A stretch of 64,000 nucleotides of DNA from the NCBI GenBank assembly GCA_036852015.1, contig JAANDG010000314.1, positions 62,001 to 126,000 on the forward strand. The letters run 5' to 3'. The position numbers were made by a program, and so were the translations under genes. Below the pieces are notes generated by a model. That model was not told where the DNA came from and did not search any database. It saw nothing but the letters and a program-made list of their open reading frames with translations. Positions 27,901 through 38,400 of this stretch are shown here, piece by piece. Source of the stretch: Pelodera strongyloides (Eukaryota > Nematoda > Chromadorea > Rhabditida > Rhabditidae). Position 1 is the stretch's first letter. Each line of letters opens with the position of its first letter.

Positions 27901-30900
27901 GTGGAGTTCAGTCTGCCCAGTTTCTCACAATACTAATATTAGAAGCTGGGGTACAATACCTAAAGGAAATAAAAAAAAAATACAAATAACAAATTAATTA
28001 CCTTAATCTGCCCCTCGGCATAGCGCAGCTCGGCGTCGTGCTGTCGAATTGCATCGTCGCACTCCAGCAGTTTCCTGAAGATCAATAAACTCCAGTAAGT
28101 AAAGCGAGTGTAGAACTGCGGACGAACCTCATATCTACACAAATCCAAGATTCCCCGCGGAGGTCAGTCTATCGCTCAATATCAGCCTTGCCACCTCGCC
28201 TACACAGGGAAAGAAATGCCCGCACCCTCGATATGGAATGTGGGGGAGACTTTTTACTGTAAAGTTCACCATCCAAAATGTTCAAGAATTAAGAATTCCG
28301 CCACAGAACAGTTCAATTCCCAATTTCCACGATCCTGAGTAACAACAAAAAAAGGAAAACAAATCACTTACTTATGGGTGTCCCTAAATTGCCCCCACAA
28401 TTCTTTTTCTCTTTTCGTTGTTTGTTCCAGTTCCTTCTTCTTCTGGATCAAATCAGCCTCCTCACGACAGTCGCTTTTGGCTAGATCGGCCAGCTCACTG
28501 CGAAGTTGCTCCTCATCGGCCTAAATAGCATAGTAATAAATAATTAATACAAAGAATGGACACTAATCACAGTTCACAGTGTAAACAACGTTTGCGTATA
28601 AAATTCATATTCAAACTAAATTGAAGCTCAGTCCACAGTGCACAGTGGCACAGCCAAAATACACTGAAATGCTTGAGCTATACAGCTCAACGCAGAAGAC
28701 TTTTTGTTAGTTCAGGAAGTTAGTTACTAGTGATAGGGCGTGAATGAGGAAAAAAACGAAACAAGAACGACGTCAATTTTGCTTTAATGGACACTCGACT
28801 CTTCCTGCCAAGAAATATTGTCAGTTAGAGTGACCAGTGACACAGAAGATTGGATAACTACTAGCAATAATAAGAAATTGGGACGATTGGGACCCACGCA
28901 ATTCCACACTAAAACTAGAAAAATACCAAGGAAAAAGAGACTGCAGATGCAGACTGCACAAAAACACTGCACTAAAGGCGTTCACAGTCAAACACCTCAC
29001 AAATTAAAAGTCATAAACAGACACAAACGCCAAGGTCCAAAATTAAAAACAAGTGGAGAGAGAGACAAAGGCAGGTGGAGGACCCGGGAGGCGAGCGCAA
29101 TCAGTGGGAGGCAAGCAGCTGGAGAAAGGAGAGATAAAGAGAGTGGTCAGATTCAGGCCAGGTGTATTTTGTTCAGCACGAGAGCCAAGGAGTGAGCGAC
29201 GAGGTATGAGATGAGAGAGAGAGAGAGAGAGAGAGAGCGGATGAGGAAATGAGGAGGGGAATGGGAAAGAAACGATACAAAATATACAAAATGACTAGGC
29301 AGAGACGAGATACGGGACTCGGACAGACAAATAAAGTGAAGAAAGGTAAATCGTAAATCGCGCATTGATTTTCGAAAAAATCACTTTAGAGTTCAACCGG
29401 TCAACCGTTGAATTCTTTCAACAAATTAAACTTCGGCGAAGACGCGCAAAAAAACATAGTGCACAAACTACTTCATTTTGGTACAGTGGAAGTAACAGCA
29501 GCTGAAGCTGAACTTGTATGTTGTATCTATCAATTTACTTTTACATAAAAGGGAAGTCAGTACAGCTAAGCAGGTAAGCTATCCCACCAGGAATAAGGTG
29601 AATTTATATATTATGCAGAGCAAGCAGTGACGAGGAAAGTGGTACAATGGTTCAAAAAACAAAGAATTTTCAACTCCTCCTCCAAAATGAACATTAGAAA
29701 AAGGAACATATTACGTGTCGTTCCGTGCAAGGCGGCACGAAAATGAACACAAAGTGATCAACAACACCTGAGACGTAAAATGCGGAATTATTTGTTTGTT
29801 TTTTGAAAAAAAGGAAAGGGAAACGATCGAAAATCGAAACCACGTGCGGCTAACAAACAACATGATTCAGGAGTAAACAAACTCCTCAGCTAAAGTTTCA
29901 AAATCCTTATCCCTCATTTTTGAGTGCTCGAGAGGTAACGATGCAAGGATTAAGGATCGATTTTGCTAATTTACCTTTTACTACACGACGATAAGATAAC
30001 GTGGATAGCTGGATGTAAGGTAGTAAAGTCAAGAAGAGTATAAATATGAAATATTTTTTTAAGTTCGATTTGTTCGTTCTATTCATTTCCCAGCATGGAT
30101 GAATACAAAATCACTAATGGATTGAACTATGAAATAATGAAACAGAGATATTCAGAAATAGAAAATTATTAGAAAACAAATTTGTGCATACAACGACGCG
30201 ACAATAAGGTAAGCAAACAAATCAATTTAAAAAATCCCAACCTTCAGGTTTGCAAGTTGCTGTTTGACTGCCGAAACATCGCTGTTCGTATGGTGTTGTT
30301 GCAAGTCCCGTATCAAAGAACCCAAATCGAAGCACTCAGAATCGAGAGCGCTTTGCTGCTCGGTCAAGCCCACTAGAAGAGCATCAGAGCACTGCTGAAA
30401 TAAATAAATAAACATTTATTCAACTGGATGCCACGTACATGCACATAATATTCAAGTTTTATTCTTCTAGAAAGTTATGGCTAAGGCTACAAAGAGCCAG
30501 AGGGGACCGCGGTCGGTCACTAAAACCAATCAGATGCCCGAATTTTGAATTCCCGCTCTCTCCCAAGTGCCCAAGTCTCATTTTCCTCGCTCATTCATCT
30601 ATTATGGCAAGCAACGAAGCAACAAAAGCAGGACATATCACATATATATCATCTGTAAATGTTATGGTAGATGATAGTTATAGGGACCATAACGTTTGTA
30701 AGGATAACGATGAGTCAATGATCGTTATAATGTCGGCGGACCGTGCATAATAACGATCAACCGAAACCGACGACACAACGTATAAAATTTGGAAGAATCA
30801 ATCGATCCAAAAATCTTAGATCAGCAAAATAAAATACCTTGCAAATCGGTGCTTCGGCAGGGGTTTCGGCGTTCTCTATAATCTGCATGAGGTTTCTGGA

Positions 30901-31489
30901 GGACCCAGCTTCCATGGGATTAGGTTCCTAAGAAGAATTGTTGTGCTAGGGAATATTGCACAATATGATCTTATGGAAAACATTATATGAAAACTGGTGT
31001 TGGAGTGCGTGGTTCACTAGTTACTTCTGTAGCAACGAGGTTACAAGGGAGATTGGTATGTATATGTTAAAAGTTATATTCACTATTCACTCTATAAAGC
31101 TATGGCCAATCATCGCTGATCGCCGGTTAGCCGACTGCTTCGGCTTTCTTCTATCAAGCAGGATTATATAGGTTAGCATATTAGCATAACACTTAGTGCA
31201 GCATTGTTGTGGCTTGTGGTTGAAACTAGTCTGCTTACAAACAAAAAATGGTGTTCGTTATTCTCACATCCGGGTTACGTTTCACCCTGATACAATCGAT
31301 TATAAGTTTACTTGCGTTTACCGAGCTTCGCGGAGTTGTTTCACTTTGCAACTTAATGTAAGAATGAAAACGAACCGGAGTTTTCCGCGACATCCGTAAA
31401 AGAGACTCGTCAAACTTCATATTTTGCTGGCAGTTCAGGCACACATAATGTCCACGATTTGTCGAAGACGAGCTGTCAACCCGAAGCAT
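21992..31489 (-). CDS. bec-1: bec-1 / Beclin-1 (ATG6), autophagy scaffold of the VPS34 PI3-kinase complex
   Basis: Beclin-1 scaffolds the VPS34 lipid kinase complex that nucleates autophagosomes. Twelve phase-consistent exons on the minus strand: 31489-31376 (ATG), 30927-30838, 30394-30242, 28520-28372, 28074-28002, 26929-26841, 26510-26441, 25813-25723, 25353-25229, 23547-23444, 23114-23028 and 22040-21992. The product is about 397 residues (C. elegans BEC-1 is about 375). In order: an N-terminal CLNC motif; a BH3-like stretch (SSRNLMQIIENAET); a second pair CKQC; a coiled coil (exons 3-5, ending REKELWGQFRDTHK); and the evolutionarily conserved domain with FHIWVEGPLAQINGFKLG, VEWSEINSAWGQ, SGGWRPFGTGHNTDEGAVAF and YSVKMQFNSEERWTRAMK. 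The last exon is the least certain: after a 10-nt stretch there is a good donor (GTGAGT), so it may be a microexon rather than the stop-containing exon read here (stop at 21992). Confidence 0.95.
23297..23374. mobile_element. Palindromic element, family A (short hairpin copy) in a bec-1 intron
   Basis: The 78-bp near-perfect foldback starts TTAAAGCGAAATACCGGCC and ends with its complement, with a very short loop. It lies between bec-1 exons 10 and 11. Confidence 0.85.
23548..25228. other. bec-1 intron
   Basis: No element or exon recognised in this AT-rich stretch. Confidence 0.7.
25541..25687. repeat. Intronic repeat, copy 1, downstream of bec-1 exon 8
   Basis: Shares caattatttga, cggttag, accatctag and agctttctattgg with 26261-26376. 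The two copies lie on either side of the exon at 25813-25723. Confidence 0.72.
26261..26376. repeat. Intronic repeat, copy 2, upstream of bec-1 exon 8
   Basis: Direct-orientation partner of 25541-25687 with indels, diverged by perhaps a fifth of positions by eye. Confidence 0.72.
27164..27346. mobile_element. Palindromic element, family A, in a bec-1 intron
   Basis: Left end taaagcgaaataccggctgg, right end ccggccggtatttcgcgttaaa; internal gaaacgcatcgtg and cacgatgcgtttc repeats. It abuts the next palindrome at 27343. Confidence 0.85.
27343..27762. mobile_element. 420-bp palindromic MITE (TTAAAGGAGGAGGCTCACGAG ends)
   Basis: Each arm is about 180 bp; for example caaagcaaaagcttttaatt at the left is matched by aattaaaagcttttgctttg at the right. 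It lies in the bec-1 intron between the exons at 26929 and 28002 and shares a TTAAAG junction with the family A copy on its left. Small ORFs inside it are palindrome translations. Confidence 0.88.
28521..30241. other. bec-1 intron
   Basis: Contains a (GA)n microsatellite at about 29215-29239. A 125-codon plus-strand ORF here has no family features and looks like chance. Confidence 0.7.
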
Positions 31490-31500
31490 GCTAAACTGAA
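31490..31500 (-). promoter_or_regulatory. Probable trans-splice (spliced leader) acceptor of bec-1
   Basis: The minus strand reads tctcgtttcag followed by TTTAGC and then the bec-1 ATG, leaving a 5' untranslated stretch of only six bases. A strong 3' splice site so close to the start codon is typical of nematode spliced-leader addition. An upstream cis-spliced 5' exon is the alternative. Confidence 0.5.
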
Positions 31501-32080
31501 ACGAGACCTCATAATGAATGGGAAGAGGACAGAAACTCAACTGGCGACCAAAGGACCAATTATCCTAGTGTATCGCGTAAGCAACCGTCGAAAAATCAAG
31601 ACTCATCAACTTCCACGCAAGATGGGAATGACACACACGCAATGAAAAGCGAGAAAGGGACTAAATAGAGCACAAAACATTTATAATAACATTGATTTGA
31701 CTGAAACTTTTGAAGCGAAGAAAGTTCGAGTCAGTCGCGGCAGCCGAACGCACACTTTTTATTGCGCAAGAAAAATATCTACGAAAAAATACCGTGCGTT
31801 TCCATCGAAGCTTTAGTTCCGCCCATGCAACTACGGTATTAAGGATGAGGTATATCAAAAAACTAATTCACTGTGAAATATTTATTGCCATCAAAGCTCG
31901 GACGAAAAAAAAGTGAAACACGATAATATTTTTTTTGAAGCTCTGAAGCTAAAGATGGCCACAGATAGCCGACATTTTTCCTTTTCACCTAGACGACCTC
32001 ACATTTATGGGGTTCGCAAGTATGCTAAAAATTTACCGTATTTGAACTACCGCAGGTTTCGTGCAAAAATACTGTAGTAA
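31501..32080. other. Upstream region of bec-1
   Basis: Presumed promoter area. I see no TATA box in a convincing position and no gene. Confidence 0.5.
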
Positions 32081-33343
32081 TTTAAAGGGACAGGCCCATC
32101 AAAGTAAACCTATATTTACGATACGTCCATAGTGACTATCAAGCATTTTTATTACAATATACAGTGCGTCGCATAAGTATGTAGGCACCCCCAAATTTAA
32201 CGATAATATTTTGGACCAAAATTTTTTGAACAAATTTTAACACCACTAAATCGACCATGGCGAAAAACCCGAGGACAATGAATATTAGAAAAAAATTCGA
32301 CATTTTCAGTATTTTACGACATTTAAACCGAAAAACAGCTGTTTCAAAAGTTTGTAGGCACTTCAGTAAAAAAACATTTTATTAAAAAAAAAACAGAATA
32401 TTGAATGACAATATTCATTTATAATCGGTGTGACCACCGTTATTCTTGGTGGTGGCAAAAATCCGGTTCGGCAGGGAGTTGGCCAGGTTCTTGAGCAACG
32501 ACGCATTAGAGGCAAGACGTCCTAACAGGCGATCTTCCTGAGCAGTGAATAAACGAGGACGACCAGTCCTCTTCTTAGTGCCATAGGAATTGGTCTTTCA
32601 GGAATTTGTCGACCACGCCAGGAGACCGATGAATTTGAGCCGCAATGGCCCGATTGCTAAGACCAGCTTGAGCAGGGCCTCAATCTTGACGCATTCGTTG
32701 TTTGAGAGATGCTTACCACTTGACAATGGCTCACATTATCACTAATACCCATGACAATTGCAATTTATCCATTTCAGAACAATTATAATAAAATAAATTA
32801 ATAATACAATTAACTAAAGTGGGTGCCTACAAACTTTTGAAACAGCTGTTTTTCGGTTTAAATGTCGTAAAATACTGAAAATGTCGAATTTTTTTCTAAT
32901 TTTCATTGTCCTCGGGTTTTTCGCCATGGTCGATTTAGTGGTGTTAAAATTTGTTCAAAAAATTTTGGTCCAAAATATTTATCGTTAAATTTGGGGGTGC
33001 CTACATACTTATGCGACGCACTGTATACAAACTAAATTTCACATTTATTTGCCATGGAAAACTTTTTTCCGATGCGCTCTGCTCAAATGTGTACCGTAAA
33101 GCCGCAAATATCCTTGTCGTCAATGCAAATTTATCGTGAAATTATAATGCGATTAAAATTTGCATATATAGCTTTGAAATCTGCAGTTTTATGGTACACA
33201 TTTGAGCAGAGCGCATCGGAAAAAGTTTTCCATGGCAAATAAATGTGAAATTTAGTTTGTATATATTGTAATAAAAATGCTTGATAGTCATTATGAACGT
33301 ATCGTAAATATAGGTTTATTTTGATGGGCCTGTCCCTTTAAAG
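32081..33343. mobile_element. Palindromic MITE (TTTAAAGGGACAGGCCCA ends) disrupted by the Tc1-like insertion
   Basis: Outer ends are TTTAAAGGGACAGGCCCATC and its complement at 33343. Removing 32162-33023 and one TA restores a palindrome of about 400 bp; the arm sequence around ...acaatata/tacaaact... is intact in the right arm (33250-33290). Related ends occur at 39186, 52297-52789, 53778-54367 and 54821. Confidence 0.85.
32162..33023. mobile_element. Internally deleted Tc1/mariner-type transposon with about 200-bp terminal inverted repeats
   Basis: The ends are near-perfect inverted repeats (32162-32361 and about 32820-33023) starting CAGTGCGTCGCATAAGTATG and flanked by TA on both sides. 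On the minus strand the centre (about 32700-32420) encodes, with frameshifts, a helix-turn-helix stretch (GLSNRAIAAQIHRSPGVVDK), then RTGRPRLFTAQEDRLLGRLA, then directly a C-terminal type end (LANSLPNRIFATTKNNGG, HTDYK, stop). The catalytic DDE/D core is missing, so it is non-autonomous. Confidence 0.88.
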
Positions 33344-33865
33344 AATCACGGACATTTTTTGGGGGTACTGATATACAAAATCCTATTGATCACAAAAAAA
33401 TGTATATATTGGGCACAAACATTTACTTTCCGTCTTTTATCAGATTTTGCATTAGGTAATATTTTGTTCATCCCAAATAGCATATTTGGGTTTTATTAAT
33501 TCCTGGTTATGTTTCTATCACCTCCCTAATATGCCGTAATCGATTATTATATTTTGTTAGTCCCCCTTTGAATTTGTGAAATAAATTGTGTGATATCGTA
33601 TCTCTTTATTCAAATCGGTCATCTGTTTCTGTTCGTTTCTAATTTTCATCCTCGGATGCATACCTTTTGGCGTATTTAATAAATAAATAAATAAATATAC
33701 TATATCCCACTTCAGCATGAGTCCATCACATTTATGTAAATAAATTCAATTTTTAAAGTGAAATGTAGGTCGGTATGTATTTATGCAAACTGGAGTCGAA
33801 CTGGGGTCGAATTTTTATGCTGATAATGCTCCTTTGCATGCAATGCATGTTAATGTAGTTATTTG

Positions 33866-33903
33866 ACATGCGTTTCAGGAACCGGCTGTTATTTCGCTTT
33901 GAC
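33866..33903. mobile_element. Half copy (one end) of family A
   Basis: Contains atgcgtttcaggaaccggct and gttatttcgctttga, matching one terminus only; no partner arm was seen nearby. Confidence 0.6.
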
Positions 33904-34367
33904 AATTTACAAACTATATTTAAATGTATGAACCATGATGGGTACCTCCTTTTATTTACCTTTAAAACAATTGCGTGTAGTCTCTGTGAGCCAATCTTAT
34001 AAAAAGGATAACATAAAATAATAATACTTTTATTAACAAATTCATCAATACACAGATCATCATGATTTCATGTAACTCATCTCATGGAAAACAGTAAACT
34101 AACACAACAAAAAGGAGAATACAACGATTGCTTATTATTTCATTTGGTTCTCGAAAAGGCATATATTACAAATACTTACTGTAATTGTAATATTCCGTAT
34201 ATAAGTTGTGATAGCAATTCTAAATGTAGTCCAGTAATAGGAATTTGTAAGAAATATAAGACGTCGTCGAACTGTAAGAAATACTCCTGATCTTATTTTG
34301 AGTGCTATTCACTTTATTCATCGAGGTATATTATGTAAATACACTGAAACCAATTTGTTGCTTAGCA

Positions 34368-34537
34368 TTAAAGCGAAATACCAGCCTCTTTGGAAAATGT
34401 GCATATGATAAGCAAATCCTATGTATCCTATGCTAATTTTGCGCGATTGCCGTGGACGATCCCGCAAAATTAGCATAGGATACATAGGATTTGCTAATCA
34501 TATGCAAATTTTCCAAAGAGGCTAGCATTTCGCTTTA
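34368..34537. mobile_element. Palindromic element, family A variant
   Basis: Ends ttaaagcgaaataccagcct and its complement; arms pair over about 70 bp (atcctatgtatcctatgcta and its mirror). First of three elements arranged end to end to 35096. Confidence 0.85.
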
Positions 34538-34928
34538 AAGCGAAATAACACCCGGTTTGGGGTTTTTTCACCAAAAATAGTTTGAAAAAAGTTATAAACG
34601 AAAATAAACATAAAAACACAAACAAATAAGTGCATCTTGCACAAAAATGTTCTCAAACAACCATATTTTGCGATTTTGTATGGGAAAATTCGCTTCAGGC
34701 GATTTGCCGATTTTAATACTAGCACGGCCCTGGAAAAATCGAGGGATGGCCTTTTCAAATTATAACGCACTCCGCAGCATCCAAATGACGAAATGTTGAC
34801 AAAATATTTTGAATTTGGCTAGTAAAATTCCAAAAACACACGGTTTGAAAACGGTGGTCAACGCACGGTTGTTTACTCCTCCTCTTTCTGTATTTTTTTG
34901 TTGAGACCGACCGCTAATTCGCTTTAAA
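34533..34928. mobile_element. Element with degenerate family A-like ends
   Basis: Begins TTTAAAGCGAAATAACACC and ends gctaattcgctttaaa, giving a short imperfect inverted repeat. The interior (about 350 bp) is not palindromic and has no recognisable gene. It lies between two family A copies and shares a TTTAAA with each. Confidence 0.55.
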
Positions 34929-35096
34929 GCGAAATACAAGCCGGTATTTGAAACGCATCGAGGACAACTGAATTCTTACGTATTTATGCTAATTTGCTCG
35001 AATTTAGCTCGATCTTTTATTGTGATTTATGCTCATTTGCATAAGAATTTTGGTGTACTCGCTGTGTTTCAAAAACTGACCTGTATTTCGCTGTAA
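34923..35096. mobile_element. Palindromic element, family A
   Basis: Left end tttaaagcgaaatacaagcc, right end gacctgtatttcgctgtaa, with the internal gaaacgcatcgaggacaactg motif typical of the family. Confidence 0.82.
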
Positions 35097-35482
35097 TCAC
35101 GTTACATGCTTAATTATCAAATACCAACAACGTCAACCGGGCAATAGAAAAAATTCCCATTGATAATTAGATTTAGAATAACAGTAATAAGAAATAAGTG
35201 AGCGAGGCGGATATATTGATAAATTAACGTAGATTTAATAAAATAAAAAATACTTTGTTCATTACATTGGCCGTGATTACGATCGTGATTTCTACACGTC
35301 ACAAGTGGAAATATTTATTTTAGACTGGAAATTAATATCATTTTGTGCTTACAATTTGAAATTGACCCCAGTTAGCAGCTAGCAGTGAATGTACGTGACC
35401 ACACTGGGTTAATAAACGACACATACATCTTCATTCTATGTCCTAATGTACTGAATTGACTGAATATAATGTATGATATCGA

Positions 35483-38400
35483 TTAGTCGATCATAACTTC
35501 TTGTCCATGATTATTTGGTAGTGGCGCCTCCTTGAGATCAATACGTTGTTTCATTGCAAACTGAAAAACGTTCAATTTACAAAATAATGGCCTTATGTTA
35601 GACCTTATATATTGCGCCACGATTCTCAATCTGATGGTATAAGCCAACTATGAGACGATGGGTAGAGGACCATAACGAGAAGCCATGGAGCCTTCGCGGC
35701 AGACCAACGCTCAAAGTTGGGCGGCTACGTCCTCGCACACGAGTTTGAGTAGCGCTGCGCACCCCCACTTTTTCCTTTTTCGTTTTCATATGTATATGTC
35801 ATATTCATATGTATATAATCTATACAGTTGAAACTTCGAAAAAAAGAAAAAAAAACAATAAGGAAAAAAAGTTACCTGGAACTGACAGGATCCCTTGCTC
35901 AACAATTTAACCACTTTGTTGTTTTCGATTTGGCATACCGCTTTCACCTGTAATTGAAAAAAAATCAATATCACATAAACATAGGAGAATTATTTCACCA
36001 TCGTACAAATCTAATACAATGTTAGTACCATGTTACTCGTACTACCAAGAACTACTATATATGAAACTACCAATACTACTAGAAACTATCATAACTGCAA
36101 CGTACTACCATAGAGCACTTCAGACAAATAGAGAGGCAGAGATGCACTGGTGCACATAAAAAAAACAGGTTTGATTGAGAATTAAGTAAGCACTCCATTC
36201 ACGAACCTCCTTTTTACAATGTGGTCCATCCATGTGATGTCTGAATACTTCAGCGATATTTATGCGAATTGGCAGGACTAGGGCGTTGTCACGGCGTCTG
36301 AAATGTTTATTTATTGATTCCACTATTTTCTTCGAATACAACACATAACATCATGTATTTCTAACCTAACATATTATCACTTTTCACAGCAAGATGATGC
36401 CAGTTGTTCCCCAACAAGAAGTCAGGTAATGTATGTTTAAAACTAAGGCTCTAAGCAGACCCTAGAGCCTTCCTGCAATTCCCAAACGTCCTTCACGCTC
36501 CCGCGTCATAATTTGTTTTCCCAAATGTAATTGCCTCAATGTAATTGTCAACTGTCGTCGTTAAATCACCACCGGATGTGTGTTGTAGTATTCCAAACCC
36601 GACAATGTGGTGCCTCATTCAATGCAAAGAATGGCACGTAGCGCGGCGCCATGTTTACACTCTTTGATTGGGCAATAAATAGGCGCTAAGCGCCACTTTA
36701 TAGCCAATGTTTAGCGGAAACGGCGAGCCAGGACGATGTAGCGGAAATTGGCCAAATATGTGTGAGATTTAGGATTATTTGACTAAGTTCAATGCTTTAC
36801 GCTTGCCACATATGTTTCGAGGAATCTATATTATCCTCCTACCCAAGGTACAGTACACGAGTACACCCTCCATTTTCAGGTACGGTATCCCCCCATATAC
36901 GAAGTGCTTCTTATTTGAATTTATATGAAATCGTGGTCTGGCTTCATAATGTTGGTGACGTCATGAAAAACAACTTAATAATAACAAAGGCTCACCTCTT
37001 TATTGAAATGACAACTGTGCCACTCATTCGCGTGTTTACTGTGTACGATCCACGATAGTTCATTTCCTCAATTACTATTGCAGCTTCTGTTTGATAGCGT
37101 GGCGGGACCTGTGAGGAGAGTAATCAATATCATAAATTCACATGCACTATTCAATATCATGAATACCGAAACCAGGGAACCCTATGCGATCCCTCCTGGC
37201 TCAAAACTAAAGACGTCGAGCAACTGACGTCTGAAACACGTCATCAACTCAGAGCTGTATTCACCAACACGCAAGGAACCCTCCCTGGCCTCCCAGGGAG
37301 CTAAAGAGTGCATGGGCAGAAGAGCTTCAGAACGCTCGTGAGCCTAGGGAGGGAGGGCTCCCTGTGTGTTGGTGAATACAGCCTCTAATCATAATCTTTG
37401 CGGAGTGTGATCCGTTAGTCACCGATCAATATAAGGAACTTAATTTTCATGTATCAAATGTGAATCACGAAAGTATATGAATGCATTAGGATTGTGAATC
37501 CAGAGGCCATATTCACCACTAATTCCCCGCCTGCTTTTCTCTCCGTGTCTCACATTAGAATGCTATTTTCTGTCCCCAGGGAATATTTCCCCAGGGAAAC
37601 GGAATGGTGAATATGTCACCCGCGCTAAACGTTATTGTCCTGGGAATGTTTAGATGAATTGCTTTTCAAAACTAGATAGATCAATCAATCAATCAATTAA
37701 TCGATAAATCTTACCTGCACATTGCTGTCAACGCCCCACGATAACGTTTCCGTTTGTACATTTTCGTTCAAGTTGTTAAAGTGCATCTCGTGCTTGAATC
37801 CGGCTTTCATCTCTGCGATTTCACCTGAAAATACAGTAAGCATTGTTTTGCTTAGATTCCGAACTTTGGTTTAGTTACCCAAGTTTGAGATATTGTCCTG
37901 AAGGACTACAATGTTGCAATAAACACTATGACAATCAGTGATGTTGGCGTTTGGTTGAAATTTATGCAGTTTATGCCCACAGTTATTATGCTGACTATCT
38001 TGCTAACGTCCGACTAGAATCTAATTGTCGTGTTTTTTTCGCAAATAATAGCCCGTATTCTCGGGTCGACGGAAACGTTCCATTTGGGAAATCCTTTGTA
38101 TGCAAATTTCTCAACTATCTAGACTAGCTGGAGGAAAAATTTGCATACGATTGAGCTCCCAAACGGAACATTCCCATCGACCCGAGAATACGGGCTAATA
38201 AATGTACACGTTGTGTAGATAATTTCGTATTTTCCAAATGACAACAAGCTCAACTTTCGAGGCTCAACTTTCGAGAAATAAAAGAAATTATTTCATTTTG
38301 TCATTTTACTAATATATTTCCCTCTTGTAAAAAGGAGCCCAGGACTTCTCTTTCCGTGAAGATCTTGTGGTAATTCAACACCTGTGGGCATCATAAGGGT

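Larger units (their letters stand above)
33344..35482. other. Intergenic DNA between the ETX/MTX2-like gene and bec-1
   Basis: Carries the family A half copy at 33866 and the chain at 34368-35096. The remainder, including the 3' flank of the ETX/MTX2-like gene, shows nothing. Confidence 0.7.

Noticed and set aside
28818..29195. 125-codon plus-strand ORF
   Set aside because: Lys/Arg/Thr-rich translation of purine-rich intron DNA next to a GA repeat; no splice or family features and antisense to the bec-1 intron.
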